Shown here: positions 1 to 5,433 of the stretch, in pieces
Layout: every line of letters begins with the position of its first letter
How positions within the stretch are numbered: position 1 is the stretch's first letter
NCBI GenBank assembly: GCA_026647385.1
Contig: JAPKGY010000280.1
Location: 1 to 5,433, forward strand
From: Phycisphaerae bacterium
GTDB lineage: Bacteria; Planctomycetota; Phycisphaerae; UBA1845; PWPN01
DNA: 5,433 nt
Direction of reading: 5' to 3'
Program-made: the position numbers and the translations under genes
The notes under the pieces: model-generated
Databases searched by the model: none
Seen by the model: only the letters and a program-made list of their open reading frames with translations
Told to the model about the DNA's origin: nothing

Positions 1-1
1 C

Positions 2-112
2 AGCTACGCCGGCATGCTCCACGCCGCCGAGACGGTGAACCGCACCCGCCTCGGCCGGGTGCGCCTGTGCGTCTCGGCCGGCGAGCCGCTCCCCAAGGCC
101 ATCTTCGAGTAG
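2..112 (+). pseudogene. Fragment of an acyl-CoA synthetase (AMP-binding, benzoate-CoA-ligase-like), cut at a junction
   Basis: The + strand frame starting at base 2 encodes 36 residues before a TAG at 110-112. The piece contains SYAGML followed by VRLCVSAGEPLPKAIFE. In aryl/acyl-CoA ligases of the ANL superfamily (for example benzoate-CoA ligase), a segment of the form LRLCVSAGExLPxxIxxxW lies just before the adenylate-binding GxTE motif. Members activate a carboxylic acid with ATP and transfer it to CoA in the cytoplasm. The similarity stops at Glu36, where family members continue with a residue and Trp and then the catalytic core; here the next codon is a stop and the DNA becomes LysR sequence in the opposite orientation. 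Only about 7% of a usual ~500-residue enzyme is present, and the 5' end lies outside the window. The family call rests on a short motif but is distinctive. The stop is created by the junction, not by normal gene termination. Confidence 0.6.
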
Positions 113-405
113 ATGGCCGCCACCCGCACGGTCCCGTTGATCTCGCCCCGCAACGACTGAATCCGCGATTGCGTCTCCTCGAACCGGTCCAGAACCTCCC
201 GCACCCCCTCGTGGCAGAGTTGCCCCTCGGGCGTCAGCAGGAAAGGCCGCTTCGAGCGGTCGATCAGTTGCACGCCGAAAAACTGCTCCAACTGGTGCAC
301 CGCCTGGCTCGCCGCCGACTGCGACACCTTGTTCAAAGCCGCGCCGCGCGAGAAACTCTGACAACGCACCACGTCGCAGAACACTTTGAGCGTTTCCAGG
401 TTCAT
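4..405 (-). CDS. LysR-type transcriptional regulator, N-terminal DNA-binding part only (truncated)
   Basis: LysR-type regulators are DNA-binding homotetramers that sense a small molecule through a C-terminal periplasmic-binding-protein-like domain. The reading frame starts at ATG 405-403. Residues 1-60 form a typical winged helix-turn-helix: MNLETLKVFCDVV opens the domain, SFSRGAALNKVSQSAASQAV (about 17-36) is the HTH, and LIDRSKRPFLLTPEG is the wing. The linker helix covers about 61-88, and GTVRVAAIYS (91-100) is the first strand of the effector domain. After Ser100 (codon 108-106) the family pattern stops. The remaining 33 residues are antisense of the acyl-CoA ligase fragment and have no LysR character, so the true homologous part is 106-405. 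A full family member is about 300 residues, so the ligand-binding domain is missing. If the junction is real, this would encode a ligand-blind DNA-binding fragment. If it is a chimeric join, the gene is simply cut off. It is transcribed away from the glycosyltransferase, with a 325-base gap between the two starts. Confidence 0.85.
   Translation of the reverse strand: MNLETLKVFCDVVRCQSFSRGAALNKVSQSAASQAVHQLEQFFGVQLIDRSKRPFLLTPEGQLCHEGVREVLDRFEETQSRIQSLRGEINGTVRVAAIYSKMALGSGSPAETHRRTRPRRVRFTVSAAWSMPA
97..118. repeat. 8-bp inverted repeat spanning the ligase/LysR junction
   Basis: GGCCATCT at 97-104 is repeated in inverse as AGATGGCC at 111-118, separated by TCGAGT. The left arm belongs to the ligase codons for Lys-Ala-Ile-Phe, and the right arm is the antisense of the LysR codons for Ala-Ala-Ile-Tyr. 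The point where both protein similarities end falls inside the 6-base spacer, near 106-110. Confidence 0.75.
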
Positions 406-439
406 AACAACATATTATAATAAGCCTCCCTAATGTCAA
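404..439 (-). promoter_or_regulatory. Candidate promoter and LysR-type autoregulatory box of the regulator
   Basis: On the minus strand TTGACA (439-434) is a perfect -35 element. It is followed by TAATAT (417-412, 16-base spacer) or by TATAAT (419-414, 14-base spacer). A dyad ATAA-N7-TTAT at 404-418 contains the T-N11-A core (T405, A417) characteristic of LysR-type operator sites. It overlaps both the -10 region and the start codon, as expected for negative autoregulation. GGGAGG (430-425) lies 19 bases from the ATG, too far for a normal Shine-Dalgarno, and sits between the promoter elements. A start of transcription about 7 bases after the -10 would fall at or next to the ATG, so a leaderless message is possible. 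The patch is AT-rich in a GC-rich window, which supports promoter function but also makes AT dyads easier to find by chance. Confidence 0.5.
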
Positions 440-715
440 GGCGCTCCTCCGAAACGATTCCTTATATCTATCGGCACCGAACCGCCCTTCCAAGCTCGCC
501 TGCCCTCTCCACCCCACCGAGCCGTCTGCCCGCCGTCGTCCCATAAAGCCGCCCGAACCAAGCCGCCGATCGTGCGCCGGTTCCATCGCGGCTCGAGGAC
601 GGGTAAAACCCGCTTTTCGAACACCGCCGGAGCTTAATCCGGCAAGACCGGTTTCCGATAACTTCCTTGACCGCAAGGACGTACATGCGGACGGTCCTGA
701 CGATCCGCGGTTCAC
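440..715. other. Intergenic spacer without a convincing gene; two small hairpins
   Basis: No open frame here has a recognisable protein or a good ribosome-binding site, and I see no tRNA-like or rRNA-like fold. Two short hairpins are visible. The first is CGGGT-AAA-ACCCG (600-612), followed after one base by TTTT (614-617), which resembles a very weak + strand terminator. The second is GCCGGA-GCTTAA-TCCGGC (626-643), with no T-run after it. A promoter for the rightward glycosyltransferase should lie in this stretch or just after it. TTGACC at 667-672 resembles a -35 box, but no fitting -10 follows at normal spacing, so I do not call a promoter. Confidence 0.5.
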
Positions 716-730
716 GGAGGAACTCGGCCG

Positions 731-1774
731 GTGGCATCGGAATGTGCTGTTGTCGTTCCGCTCCGCAACCAGGAGCAGAATCTGGCGAAGCTCCACGTGC
801 GCCTCACGGCCACGCTGAAGCGTTTGGCCATCCCTTACGAAATCATCTACGTCGATAACGGCTCGACCGATCTGACTGCGTCGCTGATTCACGACCTGCA
901 CCTGGAGGATTCAGCCGTCCTGGGCATTATCCTGTCGCGACGCTTCAGCACCCAGGCGGCGCTGAGCGCCGGCCTTGAAGCGACCAGCGCCCGAGCGGTG
1001 ATCACCCTGGACGAGAGTCTCGAGAACCCTCCCGAGGTCATCCCCCTGCTGCTCAACGCCTGGGAATCCGGTTACGAGGTCGTCTGGGCCCGTCGTCGTC
1101 GCCGATACAACATCGCCCACCGGACAGCCGGCTTCGTCTGCCGGAAGGTTCTCAGCCTGGTCAGTGAGATTCCGATTCCAGCCGAGACGGGCGAGATGGT
1201 GCTCATGGACCGCCGCGCGGTCGAGGAACTGAACGCCCTGCCCGAACGGACGCGGTTCCTCACCGGCTTGCGGAGCTGGGTCGGCTTCCGCCAGACGGTT
1301 CTGGAGTACCAGCACCTCCCGCGGATCAACACGCGAACGCTCCCGGTTCTTGCCCGCCAGATACGAACCGCCATCGAGGGCCTGCTCTCCTTCTCGAAAG
1401 TTCCATTGCGAGCGATCACGATTCTCGGGTACCTCGTCACCTCGCTGGCTTCGATCGGGCTGGTCGCGTCGCTGATCGACCCCCGTTTGGCCGGGCCCCT
1501 CGGCGAGGGCGCGGCCCTGCCGGGCGCCATCCTGGCGATGCTCGGCGGCGTGCAACTGATCTGCCTGGGAATCGTCGGCGAATACATCGCCCGTATCTAC
1601 AGCGAAGTCCGCGGCCGACCGCTTTACGTCGTGCGCGAACGGGTCGGATTCTCGCCACATCCGCGGGCGGTGCGCAGCATCCTGCAGTTCCTGCCCAGCC
1701 AGAGCGCGTCAATCCAGGAAAACGCACAGCGGCGACTGCAGGAAGGCCGCGAGGAGTTGATGACGAAAACATGA
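731..1774 (+). CDS. GtrB/CsbB-like family 2 glycosyltransferase with two C-terminal membrane helices
   Basis: Proteins of this type transfer a sugar from a nucleotide-sugar to undecaprenyl phosphate on the inner face of the membrane. The 347-residue length is close to the family norm (about 310-340). Start is GTG 731, preceded by GGAGG (716-720) at a 10-base spacing. Residues 5-210 are the GT-A domain: VVVPLRNQEQNL at the N-terminus, VDNGSTD at 41-47, LSRRFSTQAALSAGL at 68-82, DESLENPPEVIP at 94-105, and LPERTRFLTGLRSWVGFRQT at 170-189. SFSKVPLR (220-227) leads into membrane helices at about 227-249 and 263-285. The family closing motif GIVGEYIARIYSEVRGRPLYVV follows, and residues 307-347 are an extra hydrophilic tail. 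Several signature positions differ from typical GtrB/ArnC proteins: DxD reads DES, SRNFG reads SRRFS, GDFRLMDR reads GEMVLMDR, and the AGESKY loop is absent. Donor sugar and full activity are therefore uncertain. It lies 94 bases upstream of the yfhO-like gene, its usual partner. Confidence 0.88.
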   Translation: MASECAVVVPLRNQEQNLAKLHVRLTATLKRLAIPYEIIYVDNGSTDLTASLIHDLHLEDSAVLGIILSRRFSTQAALSAGLEATSARAVITLDESLENPPEVIPLLLNAWESGYEVVWARRRRRYNIAHRTAGFVCRKVLSLVSEIPIPAETGEMVLMDRRAVEELNALPERTRFLTGLRSWVGFRQTVLEYQHLPRINTRTLPVLARQIRTAIEGLLSFSKVPLRAITILGYLVTSLASIGLVASLIDPRLAGPLGEGAALPGAILAMLGGVQLICLGIVGEYIARIYSEVRGRPLYVVRERVGFSPHPRAVRSILQFLPSQSASIQENAQRRLQEGREELMTKT

Positions 1775-1855
1775 TGCGCTCCCGCTGTTCTCGACTGGCC
1801 TGTTCCGCGCAGGCGCATGCGACGGCTTTGTCGTATTCCGGAGCCCCGTGGTCTT

Positions 1856-1860
1856 GAGGA
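1856..1860 (+). promoter_or_regulatory. Ribosome-binding site that decides the YfhO start
   Basis: GAGGA (1856-1860) is followed 8 bases later by ATG 1869, an ideal spacing. The reading frame is open further upstream to a GTG at 1848, but the only purine-rich motif there, GGAG (1840-1843), leaves just 4 bases to that GTG. The ATG at 1869 is therefore preferred, giving an 880-residue protein instead of 887. Confidence 0.6.
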
Positions 1861-1868
1861 CCTCCGAC

Positions 1869-4511
1869 ATGCGCGCCCCGGCCATCGCCATGGACCTCGA
1901 ATCGCCTCGCGAAAGCCGGCCGGCTTCCTCCGTTCGCCTACAGCATGCGGTTTGCGCCGCCATACTCACCCTGCTGCCTTTCCTGGTCCATCTCCCGCTG
2001 TGGAGCCCCATAGGCCGGCACACGATCGGAATGGACTACCCCGATTTTCAGCCCGGCCAGCAACTGCTCTTTCTCCAGAGCATCCGCGACGGCTTTTTCC
2101 CGCTGTGGGCGCCGGGCGACGCAGGCGGTGTTCCGTTCGCCGCGTATTTCATCGCCCAGCAGTATTCCCCGCTGACCTGGATCATGGGACTGCTCGACGC
2201 CACGTACAACGGAGGACAACTCGATCTGCTCACCCTGCAACGACTCATTCTCCTCGGCGTCAGCGCCTTTTTCGTCTACCTGCTGACCCGAAGGCTCGGG
2301 CTGTCGGCGCTGCCGGGACTCGTGGCGGGTTGCCTGTTCGTCTTCAACCTGCGGATGCTCGACAACCTGCGCTATGGTTCCGCGCTCGATGCCGCCGTGT
2401 GGGTGCCGGTGCTCGTGTATCTGGCGGACCGCATGGCCGCGCGACCGACCCTGTCGCTCGTGCCCGCCTGCGCCCTGGTCCAGCACCTGCTTGTGGTCAG
2501 CGGCCACACCCAGAACGCCTTCTACGGCATCTGCTTCGCGGACGCCTGGTTTCTGCTGAGACTCTGGATTGCCCGCCCGGCTGCGGACGGCCGCGAGAGG
2601 ACCGGCCTCATGTCGCCGGGACCAGGCGTGGATTGTTGCGGCGCGCGGGGGAGGTCCGTCGGGAGTCCGCCGCGAAATGGGGGCTGTCCCCTGCTTCCCA
2701 GACACCCACGCCGACGCCTTTCGCGCATCGGCTGCATGGCGGCAGCACAGGTGATCGGCCTGGGCCTGTCGTCTGCCCTGCTCATCCCCATGCTCCGCGA
2801 AATGGTCCCGCTCTGGACCCGGCGCGCGCTCGGCGGCACCGCCTACTACTACCAGGTCCACATGACCGGGCGCGATCTGCTCTGTAACGTGCTGTTCCCG
2901 TGGCTGGCGGACATCCATTCGGCCTTCTATGCCTCTCAATACCTGACGATCCTGCTGATCACCGCAGGCATCGCGCTTCTCGCGCGGCGGCGGGAAGCCC
3001 CCTTCGACGACCGCCGGCCTTTCCTGTTCCTGATCGTCGCGGTGGCGTTTTGCCTTCTCTACTCGCTCGGCCCGCTCACGCCGGTCGCGCCGATCGTCAA
3101 CGCGATCGTCCCGGGCATCACGATGTTCCGCGCCCCCGCCAGGATCATGACCGTCGGCACACTGGCCGCCGCGATGACCGCCGCGTACGTCATCCAATGG
3201 CTGCTGGTCTCGCCCGCTGCGTGGAATCCCTTCCGCCGCGTCGCGATCGGAGCCGCTTGCGTCTACCTCGCGGCGGGCACGACCTTGCTGGCCGCCTGGA
3301 TGGCGGGCAAGGCTCAATGGGGCGAGATGGTCCGGTATGCCCGCGAACTTCGCCTGCCCCTGCTCGGCGAGATCAACGAAAGCGCGCCGGTGCGGATTCA
3401 GAACCTCGATGCCATGATCCCGATGATGGCCGGCCTGATCGTGGCCGCCGCCGCGGTCGTCCTGGTGGCCGTCGTCCTGACCAACCGCCATCGCCTGTCG
3501 AGAACCGGCCTCATCGTGGTGATGGCGGTCGTCGGCCTGGTCGAGTCCGCCGTCTACCAGAGCCGCGGAACGTACACCACTCCGGGCAGATACTACACGC
3601 CCCATTCCGACCGCTTCCGGAGCGTGGACCTCTATCACGCCCGCCTCTTCGACAAAACGTCGCTGTTCACCTACGCCAAGCGCAGTCCGATCAAGTACGC
3701 CCTGCCCGACGGAAGTCTGCGGATGAAGTTCGACCTGCCCGGGCCGCTCTGCGAGTTTCTCCCGCAGGGCGGAGCGCCCGCATGGCGCATCTACTTTCAG
3801 AATGTCCGCGGACATGAGATCCCGCGTGCCTATCTCACGCCGCACGTCCGGCTCGTCCACGGTGAAGCACTGGCCGCCATCCGATCGCTCGATCCGTACG
3901 ACGCGTGCGTGCTCGATCTGAACGATCCCGCCAACAGCCCGGCGGCCGACGACGCGGCGATCGCCGAACTCGCCCGCCCGGCGGATCCGGGAACCGATAC
4001 CCGGGCGCGGTTCAGACAGCTCAACGCCGAGTTCGCGGTCGAGCAGTACACGCCCAACCGGACGGTCTTCCGGGTCACGGCACCTGAGCCGGCCTTCCTC
4101 AACTACAACGACATTCACTCGCCCGATTGGCAGGCAACGGTGGACGGGCAACCGGTCCGGGTTTACCGCGTGAATCACCTGTTCAAGGGCCTGCCGCTGC
4201 AGGCCGGCACGCATCGTGTTGCCTTTATGTACAACCCGCCGAGCACCTGGCGAGGGCTTGCCATCGCATTGGGGGCTTCTTGTCTGTGGCTCGCTCTGAC
4301 CTGCGCCGCGGTGGCGGCTCGCCCCTCCCGCCGCATCGCCGTCGGCCTGGTCGTTCTCGCCGTCACCCTCCCCGCGGCCGCACGCCTCCACAGCCATCTC
4401 CATGCGATGGCCTACCGCGACGGTCTGATAAACTTCGACCCCAACGCCCCGCGCGCCCACACCCCCGACCGCGACGAGTACCTGGCCGCCCAGGCCACCC
4501 GGCCCTCATGA
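1869..4511 (+). CDS. YfhO-family polytopic membrane glycosyltransferase (GT-C fold)
   Basis: YfhO-type proteins are integral-membrane GT-C enzymes thought to move a sugar from a polyprenyl-phosphate carrier onto a surface polymer outside the cytoplasmic membrane. In Bacillus, YfhO works with the glycosyltransferase CsbB in glycosylating lipoteichoic acid. This 880-residue protein has the family plan. A first hydrophobic helix spans about 26-45, followed by an external loop with D56-Y-P-D59-F-Q61, matching the acidic D..Q loop typical of GT-C active sites. PLWAPGDAGGVPF (79-91) and GHTQ (212-215) follow. FRAPAR (420-425) lies further on. About fifteen hydrophobic segments are present overall. 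The C-terminal external domain contains NYNDIHSPDWQATVDG (745-760) with VYRVNHLFKGL, a beta-rich YfhO hallmark, and two final helices lie near 793-840. Residues about 242-289 are a Gly/Pro/Cys/Arg-rich stretch lacking family character, derived from a palindromic repeat. The gene follows the GtrB-like enzyme in the same direction and may be cotranscribed with it. The acceptor polymer is unknown. Confidence 0.85.
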   Translation: MRAPAIAMDLESPRESRPASSVRLQHAVCAAILTLLPFLVHLPLWSPIGRHTIGMDYPDFQPGQQLLFLQSIRDGFFPLWAPGDAGGVPFAAYFIAQQYSPLTWIMGLLDATYNGGQLDLLTLQRLILLGVSAFFVYLLTRRLGLSALPGLVAGCLFVFNLRMLDNLRYGSALDAAVWVPVLVYLADRMAARPTLSLVPACALVQHLLVVSGHTQNAFYGICFADAWFLLRLWIARPAADGRERTGLMSPGPGVDCCGARGRSVGSPPRNGGCPLLPRHPRRRLSRIGCMAAAQVIGLGLSSALLIPMLREMVPLWTRRALGGTAYYYQVHMTGRDLLCNVLFPWLADIHSAFYASQYLTILLITAGIALLARRREAPFDDRRPFLFLIVAVAFCLLYSLGPLTPVAPIVNAIVPGITMFRAPARIMTVGTLAAAMTAAYVIQWLLVSPAAWNPFRRVAIGAACVYLAAGTTLLAAWMAGKAQWGEMVRYARELRLPLLGEINESAPVRIQNLDAMIPMMAGLIVAAAAVVLVAVVLTNRHRLSRTGLIVVMAVVGLVESAVYQSRGTYTTPGRYYTPHSDRFRSVDLYHARLFDKTSLFTYAKRSPIKYALPDGSLRMKFDLPGPLCEFLPQGGAPAWRIYFQNVRGHEIPRAYLTPHVRLVHGEALAAIRSLDPYDACVLDLNDPANSPAADDAAIAELARPADPGTDTRARFRQLNAEFAVEQYTPNRTVFRVTAPEPAFLNYNDIHSPDWQATVDGQPVRVYRVNHLFKGLPLQAGTHRVAFMYNPPSTWRGLAIALGASCLWLALTCAAVAARPSRRIAVGLVVLAVTLPAAARLHSHLHAMAYRDGLINFDPNAPRAHTPDRDEYLAAQATRPS
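2638..2699 (+). repeat. REP-like palindromic repeat inside the YfhO gene
   Basis: GGGGGC-T-GTCCCC (2679-2691) is a near-perfect palindrome with a single G-T mismatch. It resembles the GGGGACTGTCCCC palindromes scattered through many bacterial genomes. GAA (2674-2676) and TTC (2695-2697) can extend the stem imperfectly. Just upstream, GCGGCG (2638-2643) pairs with CGCCGC (2668-2673) around a G-rich loop. The translated segment (residues about 257-277 of the YfhO protein) is Gly/Pro/Cys/Arg-rich and unlike the flanking membrane helices. The true element ends are not visible: I found no clear target duplication consistent with an in-frame insertion. Identification as a repeat comes from the palindrome and my memory of similar elements, since only one copy is in the window. 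Confidence 0.5.
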
Positions 4512-4530
4512 TCCTCCGCAACCGGATACT

Positions 4531-4633
4531 GTCCGATAAACACACGGATGCCAGGCTCGCCCTTGACCCTCCGGGACCCCTAAAAAGGCCCCTGAATGTA
4601 CTTCAGTCGGCCTGCCCAAAGTCCGCTAAACAC
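4531..4633 (+). repeat. Pair of 13-bp direct repeats 90 bp apart in the pre-methyltransferase spacer
   Basis: GTCCGATAAACAC (4531-4543) recurs as GTCCGCTAAACAC (4621-4633), a 12 of 13 match at an offset of exactly 90 bases. Both copies are in the non-coding gap, and the second ends 34 bases before the methyltransferase start. They could be regulator-binding sites or remnants of a small duplication. Two copies alone are not strong evidence. Confidence 0.3.
4581..4612 (-). terminator. Hairpin with a T-tract on the minus strand
   Basis: GGCC (4587-4590) and CTGAA (4592-4596) pair with TTCAG (4602-4606) and GGCC (4609-4612) around the loop TGTAC, with a small internal bulge. On the plus strand no T-run follows, but on the minus strand the stem is followed immediately by TTTTT (4586-4582). 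The shape is that of a modest intrinsic terminator for leftward transcription. No leftward gene is visible to its right, so it may limit antisense transcription into the yfhO-like gene, or act only as a structured element in the methyltransferase leader. Confidence 0.4.
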
Positions 4634-4667
4634 TCCGTCCAGACAGTGAATACTGGCGAGGAATCCC

Positions 4668-5433
4668 ATGCAATCGTCTGTTCTCGAACACATTCGATGT
4701 CCGAAGACTCTGCATCCGCTCGACCTCCAGATCGAACGGGCTGAGGGCGATGAGATCATCGAGGGATGTCTGACGGCAAAGCCCGACGGCGACGCACGCT
4801 CCGAAGCGGGTTCGGCCTACTCCATTCGAAACGGCATCCCCTCCTTCGCCGACACGGAGGTCCTGCGGACCCAGACGGTTCGGTCCTTCTCGCAGAAATG
4901 GGGCAAGCACGATTACTATCGCGAGCACACCAGCCGCTTCTATACCGACTGGTACCTGCAGCGCTACGGCTTCCAAACGCTCGACGGGCTCTCGGCGTTC
5001 CTGCAACCCTGCCGGTTCATTCTCGACGCCGGTACGGGCATGGGCCGCGACGCGAGCCTGTTCGCCTCGCGGTCCAACGCCACGATCTTCGCGGTCGACA
5101 CCGCCCGCGAGGCGCTCGAGGTCGCCCGACAATCCGTCGCCCACCCGCGGGTCGTCTTCCTGCAGGCGGACATCAACCGGCTTCCGCTGCCCGACGAGTT
5201 CTTCGACTTCATCAGTTGCGACCAGGTGATCCATCACACCGCCGACCCGCGTCGGGCGTTCGAGAGTCTCCGACGCAAGCTCAAGACCGGCGGGCAGATC
5301 TGCTGCTACGTCTACAAGAAAAAAGCCGCCCTGCGCGAATTCACCGACGACCACGTCCGCCGGCAGATCAGCCACCTGCCGATCGACCAGGCCCTGACGA
5401 TCTGCGAGAGCATCACCCGTCTGGGCAAGAGTG
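4668..5433 (+). CDS. Class I SAM-dependent methyltransferase with Trm112-like N-terminus (3' end outside window)
   Basis: The frame opens at ATG 4668, preceded by GAGGA (4658-4662) at a 5-base spacing, and stays open for 255 codons to the end of the window. Residues 1-62 resemble the Trm112-like leader of many methyltransferases: IRCPKTLHPLDL at 9-20 and YSIRNGIPSF at 51-60. Only Cys11 of the usual CPxC pair is kept, so zinc binding is doubtful. The Rossmann methyltransferase core follows: LDAGTGMGRD (119-128) is motif I binding S-adenosylmethionine, AVD (142-144) holds the acidic residue expected to contact the ribose, QADINRLPLPDEFFDF (166-181) carries the next acidic motif, and SCDQVIHHTADP (183-194) and LKTGGQI (205-211) match the later motifs of the Methyltransf_11 type. 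The enzyme is cytoplasmic, with no signal peptide or membrane helix visible. Acceptor is unknown. Position next to glycan genes suggests a sugar or lipid-linked substrate, by inference only. It sits 156 bases after the yfhO-like gene, so it may have its own promoter. Confidence 0.88.
   Translation, partial: MQSSVLEHIRCPKTLHPLDLQIERAEGDEIIEGCLTAKPDGDARSEAGSAYSIRNGIPSFADTEVLRTQTVRSFSQKWGKHDYYREHTSRFYTDWYLQRYGFQTLDGLSAFLQPCRFILDAGTGMGRDASLFASRSNATIFAVDTAREALEVARQSVAHPRVVFLQADINRLPLPDEFFDFISCDQVIHHTADPRRAFESLRRKLKTGGQICCYVYKKKAALREFTDDHVRRQISHLPIDQALTICESITRLGKS

Noticed and set aside
67..420. 117-codon + strand frame opposite the LysR gene
   Set aside because: It is the antisense of a clear LysR helix-turn-helix and has no protein character of its own.
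600..617. Hairpin plus TTTT as a functional terminator
   Set aside because: The stem is only 5 bp with a 3-base loop, and no + strand gene ends shortly before it apart from the broken ligase fragment.
667..690. TTGACC as a -35 box for the glycosyltransferase gene
   Set aside because: No acceptable -10 hexamer follows at 15-19 bases.
2578..2735. CGGCTGC direct repeats (2578-2584 and 2729-2735) as target-site duplication of the inserted repeat
   Set aside because: The 151-bp offset is not a multiple of three, so such an insertion would have broken the reading frame, and a 7-bp match in GC-rich sequence is easily due to chance.
1817..2887. 356-codon + strand frame overlapping the start of the YfhO gene
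   Set aside because: It is an Arg/Pro/His-rich shadow in another frame, whereas the 1869 frame shows clear membrane helices and YfhO motifs.
2900..3817. 305-codon + strand frame inside the YfhO gene
   Set aside because: It is a low-complexity Arg/Pro/Gly/Asp shadow frame, and the YfhO frame explains the region.
1938..4460. 840-codon open frame on the minus strand opposite the YfhO gene
   Set aside because: It is rich in Arg, Gly, Asp, Glu, Gln and His with no domain or membrane pattern, and it is explained by the G/C-biased third codon positions of the real gene.
4626..5375. 249-codon minus-strand frame opposite the methyltransferase
   Set aside because: It has no recognisable domain, while the opposite strand has a full set of SAM-methyltransferase motifs and a good ribosome-binding site.

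Overview
The window looks like a fragment of a GC-rich bacterial genome, most likely environmental. The codon usage (strong G/C at third positions), the style of the LysR regulator and the cell-surface glycan genes are compatible with Planctomycetota. That is an impression from protein style, not a demonstrated placement.

Left end (1-440). The first ~110 bases read on the + strand as a piece of an acyl-CoA synthetase (benzoate-CoA-ligase-like AMP-binding enzyme). They run abruptly into the C-terminal side of a LysR-type regulator read on the - strand. Neither gene is complete: the ligase hits a stop exactly at the junction, and the LysR protein loses its whole effector domain there. The junction sits inside an 8-bp inverted repeat, so it may be a chimeric join or assembly error as easily as a real rearrangement. 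The LysR start region carries an AT-rich promoter and a T-N11-A dyad that overlaps the start codon.

Spacer (440-715). This stretch separates the divergent LysR gene from the rightward genes. I see no convincing gene in it, only two small hairpins.

Main block (731-4511). Two rightward genes form a recognisable pair: a GtrB/CsbB-like family 2 glycosyltransferase with two C-terminal membrane helices, and a very large YfhO-family (GT-C fold) membrane protein. In the established CsbB-YfhO arrangement, the first enzyme loads a sugar onto undecaprenyl phosphate inside the cell and the second uses that lipid-linked sugar on the outer face to decorate a surface polymer. Two things are odd here. The glycosyltransferase has departures from several signature motifs, including the metal-binding DxD. 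The YfhO protein contains a Gly/Pro/Cys/Arg-rich segment that coincides with a GGGGGCTGTCCCC palindromic repeat inserted in frame.

Right end (4512-5433). A 156-base spacer holds a hairpin with a T-tract on the minus strand and a 13-bp direct repeat. It is followed by the first 255 codons of a class I SAM-dependent methyltransferase with a degenerate Trm112-like N-terminus, which runs off the window. All three rightward genes could serve surface-glycan or lipid-linked sugar metabolism, but the substrate cannot be read from the sequence.
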